Below, piece by piece: positions 11,084 to 21,689 of a stretch of DNA of 64,000 bases. A model generated the notes under the pieces. It did not search any database, was not told the origin of the DNA, and worked only from the letters and a program-made list of their open reading frames with translations. The stretch is taken from the NCBI GenBank assembly GCA_013076295.1, contig RQOL01000616.1, positions 124,001 to 188,000 of the forward strand, in the 5' to 3' direction. The DNA comes from Sanderia malayensis (Eukaryota > Cnidaria > Scyphozoa > Semaeostomeae > Pelagiidae). The translations under genes and the position numbers were made by a program. Positions within the stretch are counted from its first letter, which is position 1. Each line of letters opens with the position of its first letter.

Positions 11084-14000
11084 TTATAAATATCCAAGGT
11101 TTGGAACGAACGGTCTGCAGAGTCTACATGTGCATTCATTACCGCGCCATTGTTTTATCTTTGACCTAAATTGCAAGAAGGATTCAACATTTCTTATTTC
11201 TTCAGGGATGCGATACCAAAGTTGAGGCCCTCTATATCTTACAGTTTCAGAACCAAAATGTACAGTTTTAATCCTTGGCAAGAAAAATTCATTGGTAAAA
11301 TTCAAAAATTCATGAAAATCTCACTCATAAAAGGAGGGCTTAAATTGCTCTGAGTTTTGAACATTTCTAACATAAGTGTTTGTAGATTTTTAGTGTGGAT
11401 GGTCACAGCTTTGTCTCTTTCCAATAATGTCTCAAAATTAGATTCATAGTCCTTATATGCAATCCTTAAAGCTCTTTCGTGAATTTTATCAATTTTATTG
11501 TTTAAATTTCTGCTATGAAACATCCAAGCTAACGGGCAGTATTGAAATTGGCTTATGACGAACGATCTCATTAAAAGTCGTAATTTGCTTGAGTCCATAT
11601 ATGGAGATAGACGAGAAAGTGCAAAAAGTTTATTGCCGGCCTTTTTACATAACTTTGTGATGTGCGTTTCAAAAGTAAGTTTATTATCGATTGTGACACC
11701 TAGCAGTTTTTCCTGATCTGTATTCTCGATACTACTGTTACCTATATTTACCGTAACTGGTTGGTTGGCACTTTTCCCTAGCACTAATAAGTGACACTTA
11801 TCTGTATTTAACTTCATAAAATTATCTGCAAACCATTGAACAATAAATTTGGAATCATTTTCCAGCTTCCCAATAACATTGTTGAGGTTCTTATCGCATG
11901 CATAAATACTTGTATCATCTGCATAATTGCAGATATCTGTTTCGTCAATAGAGAACAACAGATCATTTATGTAAATGTTAAAGAGAAGGGGGCCAAGAAC
12001 TGAACCTTGTGGGACGCCTAAGCTAAGATGTTCATAGTTACTAAAAGACCCATTGATTTTTACCGTTTGCTGCCTTCCCTCCAGAAAGTTGTGAATAAGA
12101 CATAGAGCTTCACGACTAAAACCATAAGCGTTCAGTTTTGCCAAGAGGAGGTCGTGTTTAATGCAGTCAAACGCATTCGAGAGGTCCATCAAGATTGCAC
12201 CTACGTTTTCCCCATTGTCTAAACTGACATTTTTCAAGCATTCGAATCAAAGCATGTTGTGTGTTATAACCTTTGCGAAAACCACAAAGTAGAACCGATA
12301 GATATGGCGTTATATATTCAATAATCTGCCTATCCAAAATTCTTTCAAAAATCTTGGAAACCGTTGGGAGTATACCAACAGGTCTATAATTTTTTTTTGA
12401 AGTCTTTGCCTCAGATTTATGGAATGGAGAAACGTCTGCAGATTTTAGCTTCTCTGGAAATGAGTAATTCTGAACACTGTCATTGAAGATAACGTGTAAT
12501 GATTGAGCACAAATGTCAGAACTACCCTTTAAAATCTTAGGAGGAATGTTTTTGAAGGTCGTTGCCTTTTTCGGATTGAGTCTATTTATTTCCATTTTCA
12601 TTTCTTCAACTGTGACTTTATCAAAGTGGAACTTATTTTTGATTTGAGCGAAACTGCGAATTTTGCTTATGCTGGGGTGGTTGGAATATTTGGTCACGGC
12701 TTTATCAATAGGATCTGAAATAACTTCTGTGCTAGAGATGACATCACGATTTTTTATAAGACCAAGTGCGTCAGTAATCTTTACAAAGTAATCGTTTAGA
12801 GTTTCAGCTACTTCTTTGTCTTTAGATACTATTTTGTCATTCTCGATCAGAGTAACTTTTACATTTGCTTTACTTTTATCAGAGATAAAAGGTTTCACGG
12901 TTTTCCAAAACATTTTATTATCTGTGATTTGAGAAATATCCAGGTTGCTATAAAAGTTTTTTCTTTCAATCCTAAATAATTTTACACGCAAGTTGCGCTG
13001 TTGACGAAACGCCTCCCAATTTTGAGCTGTGCGGTTTTTATTGAATTTATTCTTCAACCTTGAACGCATCATGACAGCTTTACGAAGTATTCGATTCATG
13101 AAGGGACCATCATATGCCCTAGCATATTTCTTTTTCATAGGGGCATGTTGATTTAAGACTTCGTCGAAACAATTTTGAAATGAATCATAATTCAGGTCCG
13201 TTGATTTAATTTTTTGCAGCTCTTCACGAAGATGTTGTTTAAACAATGGTTCAGAAAAATTCTTATAATTTCTATAATTTACAACAGTGGGTCCAGGTTT
13301 TTCGTATGTTGTTTTCAGAACTGTAACAACCATTTTGTGGAAATCAGAAAGTCCTGCTGTCTCTACCGTGGTGGTATTTTGGAAGCTCCTATATTTGTTA
13401 GTTAAAATAAGATCAATGCACCTGGGATTACAGGCTTTGAAACAAGTTGGCTCCTTCACTAAATTTTTAAGGTCATACCCATTCATAAAATTATTCACCA
13501 TTTGATCTGACTCCTCTGCATTAAAGTCACCTACAAACAAATAGTTGTCATACTTTCCACTATAAAAATCTACAGCTCTGCCGAGATTTTCAAAAAAATG
13601 AGTTTGTGACTGTGACGGGGTTCGGTAGATGCTAAAAATGGACCATTTCTTACCCCTTAAATTGATATCAAAACATAAGCATTCAATGTCATCATCAAAC
13701 TTGAAAGATTTCAACTCACTTGTTGGTATATCACTTCTGATGTATATTAAAAGACCCCCACCGTTATCGTTTCTATCCAACCGTAGTGGCTCAGCGTACC
13801 CTTCCATGAAAAATTGATTTTTCGGAAAAGAATTTTCAATTTTCGTTTCTGCGACCATTAAATGATCAATATTTTGTGAGACTATCTCCTTTCATGCATC
13901 GAATTTATTCCTAACTGAATTTATATTCAAATAGCCAACAATAATGCGACCAACGTTTTTTAATTCCAGTTTATTTAATTCAGACTTGGCGCCATTGAAA

Positions 14001-14119
14001 TGCGGGGGGTCGTCAACCATTGACGGTACAGTTGATTCAAAATCATTGGACTCCGTTGTAAATAAAGAGTTAGCCTCAGAACCTGAAAGATTTCCTAAGT
14101 TGGATTCAGAAAGGGACAT
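11084..14119 (-). pseudogene. CR1-like ORF2: APE endonuclease and reverse transcriptase
   Basis: The endonuclease starts at GYLNINSVRNKFD (about 13940). It shows AETKI, the catalytic GDFN (about 13535), DLILTN and LSDFHKMV. The RT shows NYRPVGILPTVSKIFERI, AILMDLSNAFDC, GVPQGSVLGPLLFN and the catalytic YADD (about 11915). The C-terminus ends WRGNECTCRLC. Two lesions are visible: an in-frame TGA right after NKFDA (13892-13894) and a frameshift at about 12170-12240 just before the RT palm. The rest is well preserved, so the copy is fairly recent. Confidence 0.88.
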
Positions 14120-14274
14120 ATTGGTCTCACCCGAGTAAGAGTAATCCAGTAAGCGAGTTTTATGTGAACCATCTAAAGGAACGGGGCCTGAAACCTCGTT
14201 TTCAAATGATAGCTGATCAAAATCGGAAATGTTGGGAACCTTCTGCGCATTTAAAACCCCATTAGGAACATTTT

Positions 14275-14756
14275 GTCAAAAATACCCTAATGCATGTAGA
14301 ACATTATTTGCTAAGACTCTTGTGCCCTCCGGGTTAAGGTGAACTAGACTACGGTTAAGATGACTTAATATTATGTTTGAATTGTCTATAAATATTAAAT
14401 TTTCTTCCTGACATCGGCGTTTAAGACTGCAATTAATGTCACAAACCTTTGTATTCCATCGATCACCTCTTTAAACAAGACCGCTCACAAAAACAGCATT
14501 ACTTGTATTTTGCAACAATTTGGCAAGCTCAATAACTTCAGTGGCAATGTTCTCTGCAGATGTTTGGCCACGAACGTCATTCGTTCCACAATGCAGAATT
14601 ACTCTTCTTGGATTCCGTTTCATCGTTGGGCAAGCATGCCATGAAGCATTTCCGCGTACTCCCGCATAAAACTTGTGTTGTTTTCTTGTATTCTGTCTCC
14701 GCTGCAAAATACTAAAGATAAGTTCGCTTACAACTATACCTGGGGCGAAAAAAGGA
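14275..14756 (-). pseudogene. CR1-like ORF1 remnant: SGNH hydrolase (esterase) domain
   Basis: The minus-strand frame encodes RRVILHCGTNDVRG, which is block III (GTND) of the SGNH hydrolase fold, followed by LNPEGTRVLANNVLHALGY near the C-terminus. SGNH esterase domains are known in the ORFs of several CR1/L2-group LINEs, where their role is unclear but lipid or membrane binding has been proposed. Block I with the nucleophile serine is missing because the sequence is cut at repeat A (14758). A stop at 14471 interrupts the frame. Confidence 0.7.
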
Positions 14757-14757
14757 T

Positions 14758-14998
14758 TAACTTGTGTAAATTTAGCGATGAAAACTCACGAATACTGTCT
14801 CTCTTATGAGCGCATAGGAAATTGCGAATTTGCAACTGAATTTCGGACGGCTGTTTATCTCTTATATAGCTATAGCAACATTATTGATCTTACGTCACAA
14901 GTTGTGTTGTTGTGGCTGCGCTGGAAACCGCTGCGTGAAAGTGTCTGGGAATTGTGACGTAACTCTTTCAGAGGAGCTCTCTTGAGTAGTGAAACTTG
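14758..14998 (+). repeat. 240-bp direct repeat A (flanks RLE LINE)
   Basis: About 94% identical by eye to 19690-19923 in the same orientation. Shared landmarks are TAGCGATGAAAACTCACGAA, TTATATAGCTATAGCAACAT, TTACGTCAC, GTGACGTAAC and TTGAGTAGTG. A third, older copy lies inverted at 37030-37235 beside the first exon of gene X, which suggests promoter-like ancestry. Open frames in A and B are parallel translations of the repeat, not genes. Confidence 0.85.
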
Positions 14999-15559
14999 TA
15001 ACTGTCTTTTCCTTTTCTTTCATAGTCTATGATTAAATGTAGGTAGTGGGGCTTGGCCCCTATGTTCACTTGAAAGAAGCTTTGAATCGAGTTGTTTCAC
15101 TTGGAGCGATGTGATTGAAAGCTTGCCAGGAGAGTGAGAGGGAGAGAGATGGAGAAAGGAAGTTAAGAAAGGTGTTGTAAACAAAGTTGTTAACCTTGCA
15201 CATTCAAGGAAAGCCCAGAATACAAGACATATTTGCAAGTGTAGAAGCTATGATATTCGAGTGAACGAAGTACTGCAGCTTTCACAAGTGCTTCTGTGTA
15301 TGGATTTCCGAATAATTGCTCTGGCACTGATCTTAGTTGTACCTATTTGTGATGATGCTACTCGCAGTAATGACGCTCTGTGATCTTTTGCAGATGATAT
15401 GCTAAAATGATGCAATCTGGCGAGAGAGAGTCTCATTGAAACTGGTGAGTTGAATTCTACTCTGTTATTGTATAGATGTGCAACGATGCGACTCTCTGCC
15501 GGTTGGTGTATGGTTTCCAGTTGCGCTGCGTGACCAGGAGTTACTACTAGAAAGGTCCA

Positions 15560-15855
15560 TCGTGGTATGAAGCATTTTTGAAGTAGCCTTCGTTTATACT
15601 TACCAATGCGAATGTAACTTAGTGTAGCAATTTCTTGCGTGCCCTTTGTAAGAGCTGCGTATTATTTCATCACGATGCAATGATTCAATTTCGCCATGCA
15701 TGTTTGCAGAGCAGAATGCAAATGTGAAAGAAGGAGATTTAAAATTTGATTGCATAACTATATCTCATATCGAGTGAATGCTAAAAGCCAAGTATCAAAT
15801 GCATCTACTTGTAATGTCACGCGTACTCCTATCTACCATGCTAATAGTATGTTAC
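15560..15855. repeat. 3' non-coding segment shared with 52520-52830
   Basis: Same order of short matched blocks as 52520-52830, for example CACTTTTGAAGTA-like, AGCAGAATGC, GATGAAAGAA-like and TCTCATATC. The two are clearly related but diverged. It probably belongs to the LINE 3' end. Confidence 0.6.
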
Positions 15856-15942
15856 TATTCAGTTAACTATTACAACACAACATAATGTCAATAATGTAAA
15901 CAAAGAAAAGGAATCAATGAAAATCAAATTAAACGACAAAGT

Positions 15943-16569
15943 TTAGTTTTCAATGTTACTTGATTGTTCACTGACCAGGGGATCGTTTCCGATCGAAGAC
16001 GTCAGCAATTTGTCTTTGAATATTCTTCGACTTCCACGAATGCATATAATGATTGCCTTGACTAGAGCAAAGCTAATTTTACGTCGCAACCAAGCCTTGA
16101 TGAGGCTGTAGTCACGTTTATCCCCAATCATTTCTGCCAAACGGGAGTAAAATTTCTTTGCTTCACGACCCATTCCACCAGTGGCTGATATAACAATCGG
16201 AGTGAAGCTGCCATGTTCAACTTCGAAAATTCTGTCATTATAGGCTCGTTTTTTCTCACGCTCATTTATCTCATAAGACTTCGATATTTCTTGAGAGCAG
16301 TACCGGTTGGCAGTTGGGTTAAAAACCCTTATGTCGAAAAATGCCACCTGTCCTGTTTGCCAGAAACCTCGAGCGCTGATATCGGACCTTGCCTCATCAC
16401 TGATGTTGACATTCGAGTTAAATGCTTCACCCGTGAGTGGTTGAAGTGCCGGCTCTAATCTCACACCTATGCAAACTTCACCCAGGAGAAGTGCGGTCAT
16501 GTTACGTATCTGGTTATGCCTTTGTGAGATGAAACCTCCCTTTTTACAGGAAAGAGCATGCTGTACGTT
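15943..16569 (-). pseudogene. RLE LINE C-terminus: CCHC end and PD-(D/E)XK-like endonuclease
   Basis: Reading on the minus strand, the frame resumes at the His and last Cys of the CCHC motif (QHALSC). It then shows GGFISQRHNQIRN, matching the conserved RHN motif of RLE LINEs. Next comes a nuclease core with ARSDISARGFW followed by VAFFDIRVFNP, the D...D pattern of the restriction-like fold. The C-terminal GSFTPIVISATGGMG block is conserved in this element group. The endonuclease would nick the target for target-primed reverse transcription. It is separated from the RT part by the 628-bp insertion upstream. Confidence 0.78.
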
Positions 16570-17197
16570 TATAGCCTGAGCACTGTGTGGCCTTTCGTTT
16601 GTAACTCTTAGGAATTGAGTCAAGAAATGGACAAAATTGATACTTCATTTCGTTATATAAAATTGAGATTGAGTGACAGAGTTCAAACTAAAATAAAATA
16701 ACAAAACTATATTAGTTGAAATTAGATTGACATAAGACTGAATTAATCAAAATATAAGTCTAGTCCTGCATGAGACACACAAAACAAACAAACGAACGAA
16801 ATAGCATACGAAATAAAACTTACCAGCTGGCCAAAAGTACATACTGCAAATTGATGACAACTGCACTGAACAAAAATAATTACATGTCTATTTATACAAA
16901 AATATAAAACCGGTTTGACAAGAAACAAGATAATAACAAATACTAGAAATAATGACCACACCTAATGACATATACGCACAGGGAACAAAACTGAAATAAT
17001 AATGTGCATGGGGACGCTAAACAAAAGACACAAAAATGCACAAAGGAGAATAAAATACTGAACACAAATGACGCAAATGAGACGCTGAACATAAACACAC
17101 TGAAACTATGACAACCAATGAAACGACACTGACAATGAAACCTATAAAATTTGAATAAATATTTTTGTTTGTTTATTAAAAACTAAGTCACGTTACA
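16570..17197. mobile_element. 628-bp insertion inside the RLE LINE, 5-bp target duplication
   Basis: The LINE frame is interrupted exactly between the second Cys and the His of the CCHC motif. ACGTT lies on both sides (16565-16569 and 17198-17202). Removing the insert and one ACGTT restores the frame, so the border is certain to within the duplication. Insert ends are weakly similar as inverted repeats (TATAGCCTGAG against TGTAACGTGAC). The interior is A-rich with no transposase; the open frame at 16743-16961 has no domain. This is a non-autonomous element of unknown family. Confidence 0.82.
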
Positions 17198-19236
17198 ACG
17201 TTGAACTTATTACCACATTCACAATTTTCAGGAACACGATCAAGAAGCCATCCATACTGGATTTTAATTGAGTCCCAAAATTCCCGTTTTGTAAGGACAT
17301 ATCCTTCATCCTTCAAAGGTAGTGTCGTCAGCCATATGGAGGCACCATCTTCTCTGGAAAGATCGTTAAGACGTTTCTCTTGCTCACTCATAGAGGCTCT
17401 CAACTCGTTCAGTGTCTGGTTATTACGTTGAAATCGTTCAGCTTTTATCTTTAGTTTGATTTCTTTGGACATATTTTCAACCTCAAGATCCTTTTTCTGA
17501 TTAAAGATGTTCTGCCGTAAAGAGTTAGTCAGCCTTTGTGAGTTCAAGTATTCAACGTCAGTAATCTCTGAAAAAATTGGAATACCCAAACCACCGAGTT
17601 TCGGGGGAAGCGAAAGAAAAATTCTCTGGTTTTCAGTGCATAAGATTCCTCCAGTGAAATAAGGTATAAAATCCGTTAGAATTACTTGATCTAACTGCTT
17701 CAGGTTTTCCGAGATACCATGGATTGTCCTCATGAAGAAAGTGACTTTGTTTTTATATCCACTAATAAAAAAATTAAATGCAGCTTGTGGTTCAGTTTTG
17801 GCAATGTTTGAAAGAAGCTTAATTTCACGTATCCATTGGGCGATTTTTTCATTCACATAATCATCTTCAAATATGCTAGAGCCAATGACAGCACCTAAGT
17901 GTCGCTTCCCGTCTGATGTTATTCTTATGTTGGAGCCTTCGAAGATCCTTTGTGCTTCATCCATCTTATCATCCTTAACAATCAACCAAGATTTCGTAGC
18001 CTCAGGAAAGTATCCAAATTTCGGACCAAGTTCAATCAGATTTTCCCACCTGTTTTTAAGATTTATAAGACTACCAGCAGCAGTGACATCATCAGCATAA
18101 GCAGCAGATTTAGTTGGTAATGAAATTTCCAATAGCGTGAGGATCATTGGGATGATGGCTATGGCGTATATTGCCGTTGAAGCTGGATCTCCCTGAGTCG
18201 TACCTTCTGAAGACTTGATTTCAATGCCTCCAATAACAAACAATCTGGATGGCACGGAGTAACAGTTTGTTACGAATAGAGCAAGAGGAGGACAAATAAC
18301 TCTGATGTTTTGAAGAAAAACTTTGCGATTCACTGCATTAAAAGCGTTAGAAGCATCAACAAATAGAACCGCCTCCGTTTCCTCCTCATCATATATGGAC
18401 TTCATGGCATGTACAAGTGCCTCGCAACCAGCTTCTTGACCTGCACAGACTTGTAAGGAACCAACTGAATAAGCTATATCTTCTTTCAGAAGAGATGTCA
18501 CGACTTTTCCGGCAATTCTTCTAAGAATTTCGCCAACACCAATCGGGCGTAATCCCGGATTTTTATCCAGAGGTATTAGCCTGCAAGCCAATAAAGCCTC
18601 AAGTGATGACTGTTCTACTTTAACAGTCCAGAGCTTTTTTATTGCGGATGCAAAAGCATTACAAAGACTTTCACTAGCATCACCGAAGGAGTTGGACGTC
18701 AATATTCTTCTCCAACCTTCACCATCCATACCTGAAGGACCAGATCCGCCTTTAGTTCTGATAGCAGCTTTTCGCACTGATTCCCCGGATATCTCCTCGA
18801 ATTTAATTGGGTGAATAGATGACACAATATCATCAAGAAAGACTTCACTTGCAGCCTCTTTAGGCTCAGGATGCTTCAATTTCAGACTATTCAAAGTAGA
18901 TGCATTCAAAGGAAGAATGTTATTCTGCATATTGTCTGATAACAGTTTTATGGCACCATTTACATTCCCCTTTTGCATTTCAGAAGCAAACTTTTTTGAG
19001 ATTTCAGCAATATTGTTTGACTTCTTAATAGTTTTGAGGTTTGCTTGTATGGTATTCCCTTCTAGTAAAAGATCTTTCAAGTTACCATCTTTCCATAAAT
19101 TTAAACGTCTTTCCAAAGCCTTCAGGTGATCTTTAGACATACTATGTTTCGAAGGCTTCTGAAGAAGGAGATTGGGCATCACCATTATAGCCTTAAGTGG
19201 CAATCGACTTAAGTGGAGTATCTTGTTCCCAAGCAT
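17188..19236 (-). pseudogene. RLE LINE reverse transcriptase region
   Basis: 682 codons. RT motifs in order: GGSGPSGMDGEGWRRIL, RLIPLDKNPGLRPIGVGE, AVLFVDASNAFNAVNR (first catalytic Asp), EGTTQGDPAS and AYADDVTAAG (catalytic DD, near 18095). Then come thumb and connection regions and LGGLGIPIF. The frame ends at CECGNKF, the first half of the CCHC motif. The stop that follows is contributed by the 628-bp insertion. A frameshift at about 19195-19236 separates the N-terminal region. Otherwise the frame is intact, so the element was probably active fairly recently. Confidence 0.85.
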
Positions 19237-19563
19237 TTAAAAGTCTAGTTGTTTCTTCAATATAACGTTTACCAGCTTTACCCGTCGGCAATAAGAACAA
19301 ATTCTTTCTCCAAAAAACCACTTCTTCATACACAGCATGAAGATCTTCTTCAAAAACATGATTATCTACTTCACCCCATTTATATTTGATGTCACGAACA
19401 AGAATGGGCTCAGGAAGAATTCGAATTGCATCCACATCACAAGAACTTGTTGCGTCAGAACAAACTTTCAACAAATCATTCAAATTGGCGGTTTGAACTA
19501 AGTCTGAATCTGAGCAAAAACTTTCAACAATATTCCCATGAGAATTTTTACTGTTAATTTTTA
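19193..19563 (-). pseudogene. RLE LINE N-terminal region
   Basis: Contains VRDIKYKWGEVDNHVFEEDL, then YEEVVFWRKNLFLLPTGKAG and LLNAWEQDTPLKSIA. This block precedes the RT in this LINE group and flows into LKAIMVMPNLLLQKPSK of the next frame, so only one frameshift separates them. The open frame extends upstream past 19483 without a Met, to about the hairpin at 19564-19611. No zinc fingers of the kind seen at R2 N-termini were found. Confidence 0.72.
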
Positions 19564-19611
19564 GTTTTTCATTTCTTGCATAGTAAGTTACTTATGCAAG
19601 AAATGAAAAAC
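19564..19611. repeat. Perfect 19-bp hairpin at the LINE 5' end
   Basis: Left arm 19564-19582 and right arm 19593-19611 are exact reverse complements, with a 10-nt loop. It sits at the upstream edge of the LINE open frame, next to ACTACCCTGT, which recurs at about 52827. Confidence 0.9.
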
Positions 19612-19689
19612 TACCCTGTCGCTCTGTATTCCATCTCGTTCAACTTTCACTTTGCCTTTTCAATTTACCCAAAATAAGTTGATATCTTG

Positions 19690-19923
19690 TGTAAATTTAG
19701 CGATGAAAACTCACGAATACTCTCTCTCTTATGTGCGCTTAGGAAATTGCGAAATTGCAACTAAATCTCGGACGGCTGCTTATCTCTTATATAGCTATAG
19801 CAACATTATTGATCTTACGTCACAAGTTGTGTTGTTGTGGCTGCGCTGGAAACAGCTGCGTGAAAGTGTCTGAGATTTGTGACGTAACTCTCTCAGAGGA
19901 GTACTCTTGAGTAGTGGAACTTG
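19690..19923 (+). repeat. 240-bp direct repeat B (flanks RLE LINE)
   Basis: Second copy of repeat A, same orientation, 4.9 kb away, on the 5' side of the minus-strand LINE. Downstream sequence differs from that of A, so the repeat ends near GTAGTGGAACTTG. Confidence 0.85.
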
Positions 19924-20059
19924 CAGTGCTTTTTTAGTGTGGTCTTGTCCACGCTTTGTCGCCCTGAAAATGAAAAATGTGGTCTTGTAACTCAGAATGT
20001 GTGGTCTTGATATTTTTAAATTGAAACATTCTGCTCCTCTATAAGCTGCTCAACTAAAG

Positions 20060-20506
20060 GCTTGTCATAGTGCTTTTTGCCCTGATCTATCCCTTTTTGA
20101 TTTTGCAAGCGAATATCGGGATGCAACAAAGAAAGAAGACCTGAAGAAGCTGAGTGGTCACTCCTTGCTGCGAGTTTTGGCTTCAAATAAAAGATGCCCC
20201 ACTCTTACAACAGCCATCGCTCATGTCGTGGCAGCTAAACCACATGCTAGTGATGTAGAGCGACTAATAAGCACATACAATAAGCTTAAAACGTTAGACA
20301 GAGCATCGCTATCATCCGAAACGCTTAGACACTACTTGCACGTATCCGAAAACATGGTTGACTTGGAATCATTTGACCCATCACAAGCTGCTCTTGACTG
20401 GTTGACAAGTAAGAATCGACGCGCTAGACATCCAGGGAAAGCAAAGCAGCAAGGCTTGTTTTTTCGGAGGAAGAGGATAATAGACAAAAGAAAAAGGCTG
20501 AAATGA
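20060..20506 (+). pseudogene. hAT transposase C-terminal fragment
   Basis: The frame is open from at least 20069. It carries FDFASEYRDATKKEDLKKLS, then KPHASDVERLISTYNKLKT and LRHYLHVSENM, the hAT dimerisation (C-terminal) domain with its conserved S-x-VER core. It ends in a basic tail at 20506. The catalytic DDE part and N-terminal BED finger are absent, so this is a truncated relic. No TIRs were found around it. Distantly related host genes with hAT C-termini exist, but truncation makes a transposon relic likelier. Confidence 0.72.
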
Positions 20507-21264
20507 GTGAAAAGCCAAACCGAATTAAATTCTGACCTGTTTTCCGCTAGTCCGCTTCCTAAAGTGTGATCTTGTAAATCTGAGTTAAAATAGGCACTGG
20601 CAGATAAGCTGAGTTACCTTATAAATGTTATGAGACCCTTTATAAAAATATGCGAAGACATATTCATGCATTTTAAAATAAGTTTCGTAAAGGGCTCTAA
20701 AGAGATTACATATATCAAAGAGATAAATATTCGCTGGTTATGAGAAATGCCACCATAGCGAGGCTGAGTAAACAAAATTTGTAAAAAGGGAAGTAATGAG
20801 TTTACTCACTGAATATGATACCGTCATTGGCAAAAGGTGTTAAAACAAATGAAGAGATGGCCATACCCAGGATCCATAAAGAGAAACAAAATGGTACCCT
20901 AAAAAGCGACCTGGGACATGGCCATCGGTTACGCCCATGACGACAGAATTTGAAGATGAACACCTTAAATTATTTATAGTATAGCATTAATAAATGTAAT
21001 TCGAATTTCGACTAAGTTGTAGAGAGGAGGAGTGGTAGAAAGGTAGAGAGATATAGTGAGTACTGCCGCCCACCAACTTAACGTTGATAGAGTGGGTACG
21101 GCAACCCAACATTAAAGACAGAAGGCAAAACCTGTGTCTTTCTCTGTTGAAAGTCTTAAAGAAGTCATTGACCTTAGCAGCACCAAGATTCTACCGACAT
21201 ACTGTGTGCCGTACCCCACGTCTCGTGGTGGAAGTTGTAAAGACAGAAAACCACCCCACGACAT
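20507..21264. other. Intergenic, no gene recognised
   Basis: No domain, TIR or repeated block seen. The open frame at 21084-21266 has no recognisable content. Confidence 0.4.
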
Positions 21265-21291
21265 AAAACACCATTCATAATAACTACATTA

Positions 21292-21562
21292 CCGTCAATC
21301 CTCGAATAAGCCCCCGGGGGCTTATTTGCAAAAACTAAATCTTAGCCTGATTATTATCCAATATTAGGTAAAATAAAAGCTATACGATCCAGCCAATTAA
21401 TGAAGTTATTGGTTTAAACTTGCTGCTACTTGCAATACATTCACTAAACAACTTCAATGAGTCGATACTTTGGCTCGATATACTTGCAAATGATTATCAG
21501 GTTTGGAGCTTAATCCAGGGGAGGGCTTATTCGAAGCTGGGTGCTTATTCGAGGATTTACGG
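21292..21562 (+). mobile_element. 271-bp TIR element with TA target duplication
   Basis: Ends are inverted repeats: CCGTCAATCCTCGAATAAGC against CCGTAAATCCTCGAATAAGC. TA flanks both ends (21290-21291, 21563-21564). The related locus copy at 28850-28851 lacks the element and has a single TA, so it is an empty site. This fits a Tc1/mariner-type non-autonomous element. A second copy is at 40553-42288. Confidence 0.88.
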
Positions 21563-21689
21563 TACCTTAAAACTTAGGATTATCTATATATCTGAGTAAA
21601 TAAATTTGTCAGAATTACAAAGCAGTTTGCGAGCTGCATTTCATTGTCTGCTGAGTTCCATCATACATTTAATTTAGAAAAAGGCATTT

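Larger units (their letters stand above)
10757..14757 (-). mobile_element. CR1-like LINE, copy 1
   Basis: Minus-strand non-LTR retrotransposon with, in order, an SGNH-esterase ORF, an APE-type endonuclease and a reverse transcriptase. The 3' end carries a short ATT-repeat tail (ATAATAATAATAATAATAAT on the plus strand at 10762-10781) as in CR1/L2-type LINEs. The 5' side stops at 14757, where the 240-bp repeat A begins, so it is probably truncated. A relative with the same order is at 55997-60165. Confidence 0.88.
15000..19685 (-). mobile_element. LINE with restriction-like endonuclease (R2-type organisation)
   Basis: Minus-strand element with a single coding region, an RT domain, then a CCHC motif and a restriction-like endonuclease, the order of R2/NeSL-type LINEs. 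It has no APE domain. Coding runs from about 19563 down to 15943. The 3' non-coding part is about 15000-15940 and includes a segment repeated at 52520-52830. It lies between direct repeats A and B. The clade name is not assigned. Confidence 0.78.

Noticed and set aside
14673..14957. Open frames inside repeat A and the matching one in repeat B
   Set aside because: Similarity of the peptides follows from the DNA repeat; substitutions do not favour silent sites and no domain is seen.
14758..19923. LTR retrotransposon bounded by repeats A and B
   Set aside because: The protein inside has an R2-type RT and RLE, with no protease, RNase H or integrase; the repeats do not start TG and end CA.
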